Shown: positions 51,694 through 61,540, counted from the first letter of the stretch. The stretch is 64,000 nucleotides of DNA from Candidatus Avelusimicrobium intestinale (GCA_902765225.1 CACWYV010000004.1:1-64000); one strand, 5' to 3'. The notes: generated by a model from the letters alone, not told the origin. Numbers and translations are program-made.

Positions 51694-53769
51694 TTACAAC
51701 CGCGTGATATCTGCGCCGGTTTGGGATAAACAACTTCGTACACGCGCAAGCAAGGCCAAGCGGTTTTGGCGTGTGGCGGTGTCCGGGTCGTTGACCATTA
51801 CTTCTTTAAAGAAGGTTTCCAACGGCGCTTGAAAGGCGGTGCAGGCTTTGAGTCGGGCCAAATAGCCGTCTTTGTCCGCTCCGGACGGCAGTGTGTTCAA
51901 AGTACTTTCTACCGTTTGCAAGGTAGCAAAAAGAGCTTGTTCCGCCGGAAGCGTAAGGCGTTTTTCGTCTACGTTTTCCGTAGATACATCTGCCTTTTTC
52001 AAGATATTGTTCACACGTTTGGCGGCTTCCAAGACGGCCGCAAAAGCCGTATCGGTTTTCACCGTTTCCAACGCGCTGACCAATGCTTCCGCTTGCGTGA
52101 GCGGCAGTTCGTACCAGTTAGGCGCAGCCTCTAACAAAGCAGCAGGCCGGCCGCGTTGTTCTAGTACCAACGCTACGCGCGCTTTGAGGAAGGCGGGCAG
52201 TTCGTTAAGTCCTTTATTTGTTGTCCCCGCCGGATACAACGCAGCGGCTTTTTCCACCAGTTCCTTAAGCGAAACGGGCAATGCACTTTCCAGCAAAATC
52301 CGTACCGCGCCGAATGCTTGGCGGCGCAAGGCGAAGGGATCTTCGCTCCCGGTAGGAATTTGCCCGATTAAAAAGTTGCCCACCAACGTATCTATTTTTC
52401 CGGCCAACGATACCACTTGTCCCGCCGTGGTAGACGGCAAGGCAGACGTGCTCGTCAGCGGATAATAGAACTCTTCCAGGGCCTTAGCGGCATCTTTGCG
52501 CCCTTCCAAAGCGGCGTATTGGGCGCCCATATATCCCTGTAATTCCGGGAATTCATATACGACGTGGCTAGCCAAATCGGCATAGGCATGGGCGGCGGCA
52601 TAATCCACCGTTTCTTTCAGAGCCGTTTGACCTGTCTTTTCACACAGCCACAAGGCCAGTTGTTGGGTGCGGGCAGATTTGTCATACATGGAACCGAGCC
52701 CTTCCAAAAACGAGATGTTTTTGAGTTTGTTTTTAAAAGAAGAAATCCCTTCTTTTTTGTCGTTTTCAAAGAAAAAAACAGCGTCGGACAAACGGGCCGA
52801 CATCACTTTTTTAAAACCGTCGCGTACTTCGTTTTGGTTGACGGAAATTCCGTCCCGCACCGCAATAAAATACGGCTGTAATTCCCCGGCTTTGTTTAAC
52901 ACCGGGAACATTTTAATTTGCTTTTTTAACACGGTTGTAATCAGTTCGCGCGGAAGCGTTAAAAACTTGATTTCAAAATCTCCGCTGACAGCTACCGGAT
53001 GTTCGGTAAACCAGACGGTTTCTTCTACTAAATTTTCATCTAAATCAGCCCGGTATCCGTGGGCGGCCGCTTCCTGGGAGACGGTTTTAATCAGGGCTTC
53101 TTTCCGCTCCTGCGGACGCACCAAAATAGGTTGCGGCTGATTGCGCAAAAGTTCTGCATAGGCCGCGCCGTCGGCTTGTGCTACTTTAATTGGTTTGCGC
53201 CCAAAGGACGAAAGCGGGTAGGTGTTGCGGTTGGACGTAACACCCGCAACGGTAAATTTGATAACCTTATTACCATACAAACCGATGAGGGAGCGGATCG
53301 GCCGTCCGTAACGAAGGCCCGATTCTTCCCACACCATATTTTTGGCAAATTCCAGCCCCGTTACCAACCGGGTAAAAATTTCCGACAACAATTTGGCTGT
53401 TTTTTCGCCTTTGATTTTTACGTTGGCGTAAATAAACGGGCCTTTGTCGGTTTCCACCACAGTTAATTTTTCCGGTGCAAGACCGTTTTTCTGCGCGAAT
53501 CCGGCACTTTGCGGAGTGAAATTCCCGTTAGCATCTTTTAATAATTTCGCCGGCGGTCCTTTGACTTCTTTTTGTACGTCGGCCGATTTATCTGCAATGC
53601 CTTCAATCTCTACTACCAGGCGGCGATAAGTACCAAATGCGTGCACGTTTTGATACGCAATTCTTTTTTCGGCCAGTAAGTCCGCAGCCAATTTTTCCAA
53701 TTGCGCCAGTGCGGGCTTCATAAACCGGGCGGGTAAATGTTCTACACCAATTTCCAACAGAGCGTTCAT
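51694..53769 (-). CDS. glyS: Glycyl-tRNA synthetase beta subunit
   Basis: This 691-residue protein starts [20 protein letters not shown] and has [41 protein letters not shown], and the C-terminal anticodon-type helical region ([12 protein letters not shown]). It forms the alpha2-beta2 GlyRS with the product of the preceding gene. The ATG overlaps the glyQ stop by 4 nt. The tRNA-Gly(CCC) of this window is one of its substrates. Confidence 0.97.
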   Translation of the reverse strand: MNALLEIGVEHLPARFMKPALAQLEKLAADLLAEKRIAYQNVHAFGTYRRLVVEIEGIADKSADVQKEVKGPPAKLLKDANGNFTPQSAGFAQKNGLAPEKLTVVETDKGPFIYANVKIKGEKTAKLLSEIFTRLVTGLEFAKNMVWEESGLRYGRPIRSLIGLYGNKVIKFTVAGVTSNRNTYPLSSFGRKPIKVAQADGAAYAELLRNQPQPILVRPQERKEALIKTVSQEAAAHGYRADLDENLVEETVWFTEHPVAVSGDFEIKFLTLPRELITTVLKKQIKMFPVLNKAGELQPYFIAVRDGISVNQNEVRDGFKKVMSARLSDAVFFFENDKKEGISSFKNKLKNISFLEGLGSMYDKSARTQQLALWLCEKTGQTALKETVDYAAAHAYADLASHVVYEFPELQGYMGAQYAALEGRKDAAKALEEFYYPLTSTSALPSTTAGQVVSLAGKIDTLVGNFLIGQIPTGSEDPFALRRQAFGAVRILLESALPVSLKELVEKAAALYPAGTTNKGLNELPAFLKARVALVLEQRGRPAALLEAAPNWYELPLTQAEALVSALETVKTDTAFAAVLEAAKRVNNILKKADVSTENVDEKRLTLPAEQALFATLQTVESTLNTLPSGADKDGYLARLKACTAFQAPLETFFKEVMVNDPDTATRQNRLALLARVRSCLSQTGADITRL

Positions 53770-54641
53770 TGGGCAGCCTCCTTTTTCTTCTCCACACTTT
53801 CCACATACGCTTTGGCACAGGCCTTGGCTAAATTGCGGATTTTGGTAATATTATTTGTGCGGTCGGATACGCTGATAGCCCCGCGGGCTTCCAACATATT
53901 GAAGTAGTGAGAAAGTTTCATCGTGTTGTCGTATGCCGGCAAATACAATCCCTTTTTGCACAAGGCCAAACATTCCTCTTCACACTCTTGGATATAGCGG
54001 CGTAAGTGCTCCACGTTAGATTCTTCAAAATAATAGTGCGAAAATTGACGTTCTCCCTCGTGGTGTACATCCCGGTAAGTGACGTCATCATTCCAACGTA
54101 CGTCAAAAACGTTGTCCACTTTTTGGCAGTACATGGCAATGCGTTCCAGCCCGTATGTGATTTCCACCGTAATCGGGTTTAAAGCGTAGCCGGCCATGTT
54201 TTGGAAATAGGTAAATTGCGTAATTTCCATCCCGTCCAGCCAAATTTCCCAGCCGACACCCGAAGCTCCCAACGTGGGGGACTGCCAATCGTCTTCAATC
54301 CAACGTACGTCGTGTTGTTTGGGGTCCAATCCGATGGTTTTTAAAGAATTTAAGTACAGTTCCTGAATGTTGGCCGGGGCCGGTTTCATAATGACTTGAT
54401 ATTGGTAATATTTACCCAGGCGGTTCGGGTTTTCGCCGTATCGGCCGTCGGCGGGACGGCGGCAGGGTTCTATATAGGCCCTGTTGACGGGTTTAGCCGT
54501 CAGCGAGCCGAAAAAAGTTTCCGGGTTGTACGTTCCGGCACCTTTTTCTACGTCGTAAGGTTGGACGAGAATACACCCTTGTTTCGTCCAATACGTGTTC
54601 AAAGCGGAAATAATATCCTGAAAATTCATACCGTATTTCAT
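53766..54641 (-). CDS. glyQ: Glycyl-tRNA synthetase alpha subunit
   Basis: This 291-residue catalytic subunit has [68 protein letters not shown] and [12 protein letters not shown]. The first ATG (54641) gives MKYGMNFQD; the fifth residue is a second possible start (54629) closer to the usual family start. A TATAAT lies 10 nt upstream of 54641 with no Shine-Dalgarno sequence, so the leader is very short. Confidence 0.96.
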   Translation of the reverse strand: MKYGMNFQDIISALNTYWTKQGCILVQPYDVEKGAGTYNPETFFGSLTAKPVNRAYIEPCRRPADGRYGENPNRLGKYYQYQVIMKPAPANIQELYLNSLKTIGLDPKQHDVRWIEDDWQSPTLGASGVGWEIWLDGMEITQFTYFQNMAGYALNPITVEITYGLERIAMYCQKVDNVFDVRWNDDVTYRDVHHEGERQFSHYYFEESNVEHLRRYIQECEEECLALCKKGLYLPAYDNTMKLSHYFNMLEARGAISVSDRTNNITKIRNLAKACAKAYVESVEKKKEAAQ

Positions 54642-54651
54642 AGGTAACTAT

Positions 54652-54657
54652 ATTATA
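54652..54657 (-). promoter_or_regulatory. -10 element of glyQS
   Basis: TATAAT (minus strand), 10 nt before the first glyQ ATG. Confidence 0.5.
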
Positions 54658-54696
54658 TAAAATAACACAGAGGCCCGTGGCGGTGCCGAAAAATTA

Positions 54697-54702
54697 TACA
54701 AT
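54697..54702 (+). promoter_or_regulatory. -10 element of the HAD gene, leaderless arrangement
   Basis: TACAAT is 6 nt from ATG 54709; no Shine-Dalgarno sequence is present. Confidence 0.5.
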
Positions 54703-54708
54703 AAAGAT

Positions 54709-55368
54709 ATGATTACTCGCGTAATTTTTGATATGGATGGTCTGTTACTGGATACTGAGATGATTTATTTCATCTGTTACCAACGCGCAGCCAAAAAATT
54801 CGGGAAAGAGTTTACGTTTGAGTTGTTTGAATCGTGCGTCGGGATGAGCCCGGCCGATTCCAAACGGATTATTGAGCATTATTTCCAAGGACAAGTTCCT
54901 ATTCAGGAATTATACCAACACACTTACAACGAATTTGAAAGATATCTCCAAGGCGGGGGAGAGATTAATTTTCGGCCCGGCGCAGCGGAAGCGGTAGAAT
55001 ATTTTGTGCGCCGCGGTATGCTTGTGGCGTTGGCATCCTCCAACATCCGGCGGTGGGTAGATTATATGTTGGAGAAGAAAGACGTAAAAAAACAATTTTC
55101 CGTGATAACTACTGCCGACGATGTTTCCAAGACAAAACCGGACCCCGAAGTTTATTTAACAACTGCCGCCCGGCTGCAAGTGCAGCCCGGTGCGTGTTTG
55201 GTTTTTGAGGATTCTATTGCCGGGGCAACTGCCGCTATTACGGCCGGTATGCGCACGTGTATGGTGCCGCAAATCAAACAGCCCGATACGTTTGTGCGGG
55301 AACATGCTTTTAAAATCTATTCTTCCTTGCAAGATATTTATCCCGATATGGATGAACTATTGGGGTAA
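54709..55368 (+). CDS. HAD-family hydrolase (beta-phosphoglucomutase/phosphatase-like)
   Basis: This 219-residue protein has motif I VIFDMDGLLLDTE, a helical cap (about 15-85), motif II ALASSN, motif III Lys in TKPDPEVYL, and motif IV VFEDSIAGATAAITAGM. This set fits the subfamily that includes phosphoglycolate phosphatase, beta-phosphoglucomutase and sugar phosphatases. Substrate is not predictable. It is divergent from glyQS. Confidence 0.9.
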   Translation: MITRVIFDMDGLLLDTEMIYFICYQRAAKKFGKEFTFELFESCVGMSPADSKRIIEHYFQGQVPIQELYQHTYNEFERYLQGGGEINFRPGAAEAVEYFVRRGMLVALASSNIRRWVDYMLEKKDVKKQFSVITTADDVSKTKPDPEVYLTTAARLQVQPGACLVFEDSIAGATAAITAGMRTCMVPQIKQPDTFVREHAFKIYSSLQDIYPDMDELLG

Positions 55369-55415
55369 AACTGTACGGATATTGCTTCCCCGGTAAGTTG
55401 GTTAAAAAATGGTTT

Positions 55416-56099
55416 TTAGGCGACGATTTTAGTCTCTTGTAACGACGGATTTATATATAACTCATCTTTCAGTCCCATCGGCTGGGTGGTACGCAGGGGG
55501 TACGTTAAATATTGGTTTAAAAAACGGCGGCAGACGCTATTGCACTTGCCCAAAGCCAGTAAATCTTCCGGCTCGGTAAAAACCAGGTTGGAGAATTTAT
55601 CTTCGTGCATTTTTTGCCAAAACTCCGGAGCAATTTGCAATACCGGCCGGTCTAACCCTACCCCGGCCAACGTCATCAGCCGCAGCGTGAATGCCGCTTG
55701 AAAAGCGGGGTTGGCTCCCGCATATTCCAATTCCGTTAATGCTTGGAGCAATAAATCAAATTTGTTAGCACTGGGTTGGTGTAAAGGTGTCAGGCGCAAT
55801 ACCAATTCACAGAAATGCAGCGCCAACGTCAGACGTTTTAAATCGGTGCGGATGGTGGGGAACACGTGGTGTATTTTTCCGCCTGTAACCGTTCCCATGA
55901 CCCCACCCCGGCGGATATAAATGCGGTAATCGGCACAAACAAACGGTTCGCTGAAGGCTTTTAGTTTTCCGGCGTGGCGCAAAACACCCGGCACACGGGC
56001 ATTGACGCGCCCGTGCTCGCGCGTGTAAATAGAAACCACCCGGTCCGTTTCCCGGAATTCCTGCCGTTGCAAAAGGATACCTTCGTCCGTAAATATCAT
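55416..56099 (-). CDS. recO: DNA repair protein RecO
   Basis: This 227-residue protein has an N-terminal OB fold (IFTDEGILLQRQEFRETDRVVSIYTREHGR, ARVPGVLRHAGKL), the connecting LKRLTLALHFCELVLRLTP and the C-terminal helical domain (AFTLRLMTLAGVGLD). The Cys4 zinc site of many RecO proteins is missing. It helps RecF/RecR load RecA. The start at 56099 gives the canonical start; TGCTATCCT lies 7 nt upstream, so the mRNA may be leaderless. Confidence 0.9.
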   Translation of the reverse strand: MIFTDEGILLQRQEFRETDRVVSIYTREHGRVNARVPGVLRHAGKLKAFSEPFVCADYRIYIRRGGVMGTVTGGKIHHVFPTIRTDLKRLTLALHFCELVLRLTPLHQPSANKFDLLLQALTELEYAGANPAFQAAFTLRLMTLAGVGLDRPVLQIAPEFWQKMHEDKFSNLVFTEPEDLLALGKCNSVCRRFLNQYLTYPLRTTQPMGLKDELYINPSLQETKIVA

Positions 56100-56106
56100 C
56101 TTAATA

Positions 56107-56115
56107 AGGATAGCA
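56107..56115 (-). promoter_or_regulatory. Extended -10 element of recO, leaderless arrangement
   Basis: TGCTATCCT (minus strand), 7 nt from the recO ATG. Confidence 0.45.
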
Positions 56116-56227
56116 CATTTTACAGGGACTGTTCCAGTAGGATGCACCCATATCAGGTGGTTGCTTTTTAATTCTTCTTTATATTAAAATGGAAAAGAGG
56201 GGATCTTAAAATTACTTGGAGTAAATT

Positions 56228-56965
56228 ATGATGAAAAACGTATTTTTAGTACTTGCATTAGTCATGTTTCTTCCGGCAATTAGTTTCGCACAAAAAGTGA
56301 AATATGTAGAGCCGGTAGTACGCGTGTTCACGGGGAAACAGATTCCTTCTCATGTTTTTCGTTCCTTGGAGCCCGCATTGCAACGAGCCATTGCCACCCA
56401 AAGGGCGATCCCGTCTGTTCCCGCAGCAGCCCCTTCCACATATGCGGGCGTTCCGGAGTTCCCTGAATTCAAAAAGACAGAGGTCCCCACTCTGGGAACG
56501 GTTCGCAAAATTGACCTCGGCGGACCGAACGGTCCGCACATAAGTTATGGGTTAAACGTGCCTACGCGGCGCGGTCATACGGATACTTGGGTGTCCATGG
56601 ACTTATTAGGAGTGGTACGTCGCGTGATTAATTCGCACAGCTACTTGGATTTTGGGATACGTTGGCTACAGGAAAAAAAACCGTTGTACTACGCCGATTT
56701 ACAGGATTTTGCTAGAGATTTGCACGCATTTTACGAGGGAAAAGGAGTGCGTGTGAAAAATTTGGCTACCGATCTGGATGCAATCATGTACATCATCCCC
56801 TCGGACCATATTACATACGCGTTGCCGGAAGAAACGGCTCGTATTTTGGACGGAAAAAAATATGTAATGATGTTCTACCCGAGTATCCAAGCGGGGGAGT
56901 TAGTCCCTGTGGATGAAGAACATTTGCTGATACCCTTCACGTTGCTCACAGAGGAATCCTTGTAA
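56228..56965 (+). CDS. Exported protein of unknown function
   Basis: This 245-residue protein has a signal peptide (KNVFLVLALVMFLPAISFAQ). I do not recognise the rest. A basic, proline-rich segment follows (about 22-95), then a more globular half: VSMDLLGVVRRVINSHSYLD, YYADLQDFARDLHAFYEGKG, LDAIMYIIPSDHITYALPEE and YVMMFYPSIQAGELVPVDEE. There are no Cys residues. It begins with TTGGAGTAAATT as RBS and ends 28 nt before a terminator, so it is a single-gene unit. Confidence 0.75.
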   Translation: MMKNVFLVLALVMFLPAISFAQKVKYVEPVVRVFTGKQIPSHVFRSLEPALQRAIATQRAIPSVPAAAPSTYAGVPEFPEFKKTEVPTLGTVRKIDLGGPNGPHISYGLNVPTRRGHTDTWVSMDLLGVVRRVINSHSYLDFGIRWLQEKKPLYYADLQDFARDLHAFYEGKGVRVKNLATDLDAIMYIIPSDHITYALPEETARILDGKKYVMMFYPSIQAGELVPVDEEHLLIPFTLLTEESL

Positions 56966-56993
56966 TAAAAGGGACATCCATTTAAGGTGTAAG

Positions 56994-57019
56994 AATCCGG
57001 GCATACGGCCCGGATTTTT
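56994..57019 (+). terminator. Intrinsic terminator after the unknown exported gene
   Basis: The stem AATCCGGGC/GCCCGGATT with a 5-nt loop is followed by TTT. Confidence 0.85.
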
Positions 57020-57061
57020 ATTGTGAAAAGTATACTGTATACAAAATTTGGGTAAAAAGAG

Positions 57062-57067
57062 TATAAT
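57062..57067 (+). promoter_or_regulatory. -10 element of the DUF2207 gene, leaderless arrangement
   Basis: TATAAT is 7 nt from ATG 57075; no Shine-Dalgarno sequence is present. Confidence 0.6.
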
Positions 57068-57074
57068 TTTAACT

Positions 57075-58862
57075 ATGAAAAAATTAGGAATCCTGTTGCT
57101 GGCTTGTGGCTTGTTCTTTACGCTGGTGGCAGAGGGGCTTGCCCAACGTAACCCGGAAACCGACCCCGAAAAAATTTATTTGTTTGATTCTGTGGTGACC
57201 GTTCATCAAAACGGTTCCATTACCGTTACGGAAAATATCACACTTAATGCCAAACACCAAAAAATTAATCGCGGCATTTATCGTGATATTCCGGTTTCCT
57301 GGAAGGAGAGTGTTCATCCGGTTTCTTTAGAATTGGACGGACAAACGCACCCGTTTTTTACCCGGAAAAACGGCCAAACCTTGCGGATAAACTTTGGGAA
57401 TGACGACTACATTCCGGTGGGTGAGCATACCTATACGTTTGTCTATACGTTTGTGGGGGCAATTGATTTTTATAAAAATTACGACGAGTTGTACTGGAAT
57501 GTAACCGGCAATGATTGGTATTTTGGGATAGATAAAGCCCGGGTGCGTGTGCAGTTTGAGCCGGATGTAGTCGTGCAACAAGACGGCATTTCTGTGTACA
57601 CCGGGCCGAAGGGGAGGAACGCTACCTGGGCCGAGAAAACGGCTCCGCTTACGTACGAAACGACCCGCCCGTTACACCCCTCTGAAGGGATGACGATTGC
57701 CGTTCCTTTTGATAAAGGTGCGATAGAAAAGCCGTCGGTTTTTCAATCGTTTGGGTTATTCTTTCAATCTTTGAGGCCTGTTCCTGCGGTTTCTTTTATC
57801 CTGCTGGCGATACTTTTTATTTACTTTGTAATCACCTGGATTTTCGTGGGCATAGACCCATTCTACATGGCGGTACCACAATACGAACCACCGGAGGGCA
57901 TTTCTCCCGCGTTTATGCGTTACCTATGTGAACACGGGGTGGACACGTCGGCCATCGCCTGTGTGTTGGTACACTTGTCTATGGAGGGATATATAGAAAT
58001 TAATGAAAAAAAAGATTCTTCTTCTCAAAGTAAAGTCACGCTTACGTTAAAAAACGGGGATACACAGAATTTGCCGCTAGAAGAAGTCGAGCTTATAAAT
58101 CTTTTATTTCCAAACGGAATTGATACGTTGGTAATGGGGCCATCTACCGCGAGGAGTTGGCAACAGATTGTGGTAGGGATGAAAAAATTGTTTGCCCAAA
58201 ACGCGAAAGCATATGTTATTAGCAACGCCACTTACATCACTACGACAGCCCTGTTGTTAGCTGTTTTGGGGATTATACCGGCTTTGTGTGTGGGAAAAAA
58301 GGTATTCCCCTTATTGTTTGTCAATTTTTATTTTGCGATATTTTTCTATCTGGCAGTGATTTGGCATTTCCACTTTCGGTTTAAATTTTGGGCCGGCCTT
58401 TTCCTAACGTCCTTTTATATCCCGTTCTGGTTGGCCATATGTGCGGGAAAACCGGATGCATTGATTTGTTGTGTAGCTTACTTGGCGGGGATGTGGGGAA
58501 TGGCGTTTTATGTGCCTTTGATTCGCAACGTTACACCCGCCGGGAAAGAACTGTTTGCGCATATTTACGGGTTTAAGAAATATATGAAAACGGCTGAAAT
58601 TTACCGGGTAGCGGCTTCTTCCCCAGTAGAGGCGGAAAAAATATTTTGTAATTTCCTGCCGTACGCTTTTGCGTTTGGATTGGGCAATGAGTGGATGAAA
58701 AAATTTGGAAAAATCCTTTCCCAAGCGACCTTGGAAAGATGTACGGCCTGTGTGGGAGGAACGAAATTCCTTTCAAGTGGGTTAATCCATTGCGTAAATA
58801 GCAGTGTGGGTGGGAGAAAATCCGGCGGCGGTCATGGCGGAGGGGGCGGCGGCGGACGGTAG
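57075..58862 (+). CDS. DUF2207 membrane protein with glycine-rich tail
   Basis: This 595-residue protein has a signal peptide (KKLGILLLACGLFFTLVAEG). The DUF2207 extracytoplasmic domain (about 30-225) has YLFDSVVTVHQNGSITVTEN, GIYRDIPVSW, YDELYWNVTGNDWYFGID and AVPFDKG-like strands. It is followed by a membrane helix (VSFILLAILFIYFVITWIFV), a cytoplasmic domain (HGVDTSAIACVLVHLSMEGYIEI), a cluster of helices (about 385-480), and a C-terminal SGGGHGGGGGGGR. This is the standard plan of DUF2207 (YciQ-like) proteins, which often end in a Gly-rich tail. The role is unknown. ATG 57075 was chosen over the TTG at 57048 because of the -10 position and the signal peptide. Confidence 0.88.
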   Translation: MKKLGILLLACGLFFTLVAEGLAQRNPETDPEKIYLFDSVVTVHQNGSITVTENITLNAKHQKINRGIYRDIPVSWKESVHPVSLELDGQTHPFFTRKNGQTLRINFGNDDYIPVGEHTYTFVYTFVGAIDFYKNYDELYWNVTGNDWYFGIDKARVRVQFEPDVVVQQDGISVYTGPKGRNATWAEKTAPLTYETTRPLHPSEGMTIAVPFDKGAIEKPSVFQSFGLFFQSLRPVPAVSFILLAILFIYFVITWIFVGIDPFYMAVPQYEPPEGISPAFMRYLCEHGVDTSAIACVLVHLSMEGYIEINEKKDSSSQSKVTLTLKNGDTQNLPLEEVELINLLFPNGIDTLVMGPSTARSWQQIVVGMKKLFAQNAKAYVISNATYITTTALLLAVLGIIPALCVGKKVFPLLFVNFYFAIFFYLAVIWHFHFRFKFWAGLFLTSFYIPFWLAICAGKPDALICCVAYLAGMWGMAFYVPLIRNVTPAGKELFAHIYGFKKYMKTAEIYRVAASSPVEAEKIFCNFLPYAFAFGLGNEWMKKFGKILSQATLERCTACVGGTKFLSSGLIHCVNSSVGGRKSGGGHGGGGGGGR

Positions 58863-58896
58863 AACGCCGTTCAACGGGCGATTTGTGGAATGTTGG

Positions 58897-58923
58897 GGGC
58901 ACCGGTTAATTCGGTGCCCTTTT
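58897..58923 (+). terminator. Intrinsic terminator after the DUF2207 gene
   Basis: The stem GGGCACCG/CGGTGCCC with a 7-nt loop is followed by TTTT; the T-run overlaps the -35 of the next promoter. Confidence 0.88.
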
Positions 58924-58950
58924 GCAAATGCGCCCCAGAAAAGATATAAT
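58922..58950 (+). promoter_or_regulatory. Promoter of the rpmH-rnpA-yidD-yidC cluster
   Basis: TTGCAA, exactly 17 nt, then TATAAT. Transcription would start near 58957, giving an rpmH leader of about 90 nt. A weaker TATAAG lies 6 nt before the rpmH ATG. Confidence 0.8.
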
Positions 58951-59049
58951 AATGATGAGGTTTTTTTCAAAACCCTTTTAAATTAATTACAGGAGATACG
59001 TTTTTTCCAGTTCGGGTTCCCCGGGCCAGAGTTAACGTATAAGAATAAC

Positions 59050-59187
59050 ATGTTACCGACATACAGACCTAATAAAAGAAGACGTGCCAAACACATTGGA
59101 TTCCGGGCCCGCATGGCCACCGCCGGTGGACGCCGGGTGCTCAGTGCCCGCCGCGCCAAAGGCCGCCACGAACTCATCCGGGCGTAA
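59050..59187 (+). CDS. rpmH: 50S ribosomal protein L34
   Basis: This 45-residue, very basic protein reads [20 protein letters not shown] and then [21 protein letters not shown], a complete L34. The N-terminus MLPTYRPNK differs from the common MKRTFQPS. There is no Shine-Dalgarno sequence next to the ATG; the nearest AGGAGA is about 55 nt upstream. It stands first in the rpmH-rnpA-yidD-yidC-jag order; dnaA, often upstream, is not there. Confidence 0.95.
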   Translation: MLPTYRPNKRRRAKHIGFRARMATAGGRRVLSARRAKGRHELIRA

Positions 59188-59190
59188 GGT

Positions 59191-59577
59191 ATGCCACTTT
59201 TGGGCCTGCCGTACCGGTGCCGCCTACATCTTAAGCGGGATTTTGAACGCGTTATCTTAGGCGGTATTAAATTAAAGCATAACGGTGTTGTATTTTGGTA
59301 CGGGGCAAACCATACGCGGCAACCGGCGCGTTTTGCGGTGGTTGTTTCTAAAAAATTAGGCCCGGCGGTTGTCCGCAACCGTGTTAAAAGATTATTGCGG
59401 GAAGCGTTTAGACAGAACAGAAAGAACTTGGTATCCGGAGTGGATATTGTTGTAAGTCCGCGCGAAAGCGCACGGCTGGGTACGGTGCACGCAGCGCATG
59501 AGACGCTCAAGACACTTTGCGGCAGGGCCGCATTACTCAGGCCGGATAACGCCCCTTCCAAGGGGAGTGAAAATTGA
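59191..59577 (+). CDS. rnpA: Ribonuclease P protein component
   Basis: This 128-residue basic protein has LHLKRDFERVILGG near the N-terminus, ARFAVVVSKKLGPAVVRNRV and the RNA-binding RNR motif continuing KRLLREAFRQNRKNL, then VDIVVSPRESA. It assists RNase P RNA in tRNA 5' maturation; that RNA gene was not found in the window. It starts 3 nt after rpmH. Confidence 0.95.
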   Translation: MPLLGLPYRCRLHLKRDFERVILGGIKLKHNGVVFWYGANHTRQPARFAVVVSKKLGPAVVRNRVKRLLREAFRQNRKNLVSGVDIVVSPRESARLGTVHAAHETLKTLCGRAALLRPDNAPSKGSEN

Positions 59578-59814
59578 ATGCAACGAATTTCGCTTTGCTG
59601 TAAACAAATTACGCTTTGGTTATTAGAGGTAGGATTGCTGTTGGTGCGCCCACTACTGGGGCCGCGCGGAGTGTGTCGTTTTACGCCCACTTGCAGTCAG
59701 TATGCCAAGCAAGCAATTTCTAAACATGGCGTGTTTAAGGGCCTGCTGTTGGCCGTTAAACGGTTGCTTAGGTGTCACCCGTTCCACGCGGGTGGCTATG
59801 ACCCTGTGCCTTAG
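59578..59814 (+). CDS. yidD: Membrane protein insertion efficiency factor YidD
   Basis: This 78-residue protein has the membrane-associated start [20 protein letters not shown] and the YidD motif [19 protein letters not shown] with its two conserved Cys, then [18 protein letters not shown]. It starts directly after the rnpA stop, preceded by AAGGGGAG. Confidence 0.95.
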   Translation: MQRISLCCKQITLWLLEVGLLLVRPLLGPRGVCRFTPTCSQYAKQAISKHGVFKGLLLAVKRLLRCHPFHAGGYDPVP

Positions 59815-59879
59815 TCTTTCTTTCTGCCCAATTCTTCCCGCTTTTCTAGCCAATCGGTTAGAAGAAGTGAGGAATCATT

Positions 59880-61526
59880 ATGAATAAACAGTTTTTGTTG
59901 ACCCTGTTGATTTGTTTACTGTTTATAACAGGATACAATCAATTTGTGGTCATCCCGCGCGAGCGCGCTGCCAAAGCTGCCGCCGAAGAACAACTCAGGC
60001 AACAGAGCCGGGCGTTGGCACAAGAAAAGTCCGCAGCGCTGGCCGCTTTGGCCGCAGACCGTGCGACCGTTTCTAATTTGCCCGAAAAACTGATTACGCT
60101 TAATTTACCCCAGGCAGAAGTAACTTTTTCTTCCAAAGGGGCCGGTATTAAGACGTATTTGTTTAAGGACGATTTGGGGGATGTTAATTTAACTCCCTAC
60201 GAAGGAGAGGGATATTTCGCCACGTGGCCGCAAGCGGATTTTGAGGAATCGGCCCGTACCGATTCTTCCATTACGTTTACCGGCACGGTAGTTCCCGGTT
60301 TGACCGTTCAAAAAACATATACGTTTGCCAAGAACGGCATGAACCGGCTGACCCTGCGTTTCCATAACGCTACCGGGAAGTCTCTTTCCCTGACGGATTG
60401 GAATTGGAATTTCGGCCCCGGGTTATCTACGGTAAAAAGTGAAATCAAAGATAACGAGCGTGAATCAAAAGCCGTTTATTTGGTGCAAGAACCCGGTAAA
60501 CGGTTGCCTACGTTGGAAACCGTGCAGTTAGTCAAAAAATCTTTCACGCAGCGGCTCTCGGGCCAAACGGATAATTCCGCTACGCCGCCCACCGTGCAGC
60601 CGACGTTGCCGTGGCAATGGGCCGGAATTGAAAACCGGTATTTCTTGGCAGTACTCATCCCGCAAGGGTGGAAACCGGGCCGGCTGACGTTGTCTAACCC
60701 GGTTATCGGCAAACAAAAACAATGGTTTGGTCTGAGCGAACGCGATTTACGCGGGCCGCATTTCCAAATTGAAGTGCCGGGTGCGGAACTGACCCCGGGC
60801 AGTACGTTAGAATATACGTCCGATTTTTACTTCGGTCCGAAAGATTACAAACAATTTTTGCAGCTTCCGTATCATTTGGAGCGCAGTATTGCGTTTGGAT
60901 TTTTTGGGTCCCTGGGTAAATTGGCCCGTAACATCTTGGAATGGATTTACGGTTGGACGGGAAACTACGGAGTAGCTATTATTTTACTGACGGTGATGAT
61001 TCAATTGCTTTTATTGCGTTTTACCATCATGTCCGTTAAATCGGCTGCTCAAATGAAAAAAATCCAACCGATGATGAAACGTATCCAAGAAGAATACAAA
61101 GGCAATCCCGAAGCCATGAACCGCGAGACCTTGAATTTATACAGACGGTACAAGGTTAATCCGCTTTCCGGGTGTTTGCCGTTGTTTATTCAGTTGCCTG
61201 TTTTTCTGGCGTTGTTTAATGCCTTGCGTACTTCGTGGGCATTACACGGGGCCAAGTTTGTGGGGTGGATTACGGATTTATCCTCCAAAGATCCCTACTA
61301 CATATTGCCCATTTTGATGGGAGCGGTGATGTTTTTTCAACAGCGCAGCAGTATGCCGGCCGGTACCGATCCGGCCCAGGCGGCTATGTTTAAGTACTTG
61401 CCGCTTATCTTTACATTGATGTTCATGAATTTCCCGTCGGGGCTGGTGTTGTATTGGTTGACCAACAGTTTGCTGACCTTCGGGGTTCAATTAGTTTTAA
61501 ACCGTCGTCTTGCCCAAGCAAAATAA
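59880..61526 (+). CDS. yidC: Membrane protein insertase YidC/Oxa1
   Basis: This 548-residue protein has the N-terminal helix (FLLTLLICLLFITGYNQFVV), a large periplasmic domain (about 60-340) typical of Gram-negative YidC, and the conserved C-terminal five-helix core. The core includes WIYGWTGNYGVAIILLTVMI, KMKKIQP-type loop QMKKIQPMMKRIQEEYKGNP, GCLPLFIQLPVFLALFNAL, and FPSGLVLYWLTNSLL. It inserts and folds inner-membrane proteins. The 65-nt gap after yidD has a GAAGAAGTGAGG site near the start. Confidence 0.97.
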   Translation: MNKQFLLTLLICLLFITGYNQFVVIPRERAAKAAAEEQLRQQSRALAQEKSAALAALAADRATVSNLPEKLITLNLPQAEVTFSSKGAGIKTYLFKDDLGDVNLTPYEGEGYFATWPQADFEESARTDSSITFTGTVVPGLTVQKTYTFAKNGMNRLTLRFHNATGKSLSLTDWNWNFGPGLSTVKSEIKDNERESKAVYLVQEPGKRLPTLETVQLVKKSFTQRLSGQTDNSATPPTVQPTLPWQWAGIENRYFLAVLIPQGWKPGRLTLSNPVIGKQKQWFGLSERDLRGPHFQIEVPGAELTPGSTLEYTSDFYFGPKDYKQFLQLPYHLERSIAFGFFGSLGKLARNILEWIYGWTGNYGVAIILLTVMIQLLLLRFTIMSVKSAAQMKKIQPMMKRIQEEYKGNPEAMNRETLNLYRRYKVNPLSGCLPLFIQLPVFLALFNALRTSWALHGAKFVGWITDLSSKDPYYILPILMGAVMFFQQRSSMPAGTDPAQAAMFKYLPLIFTLMFMNFPSGLVLYWLTNSLLTFGVQLVLNRRLAQAK

Positions 61527-61540
61527 AGGAGAATTTAACC

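Noticed and set aside
58951-59049. oriC or DnaA boxes upstream of rpmH
   Set aside because: rpmH often sits near dnaA, but no TTATNCACA cluster or dnaA gene is present here.
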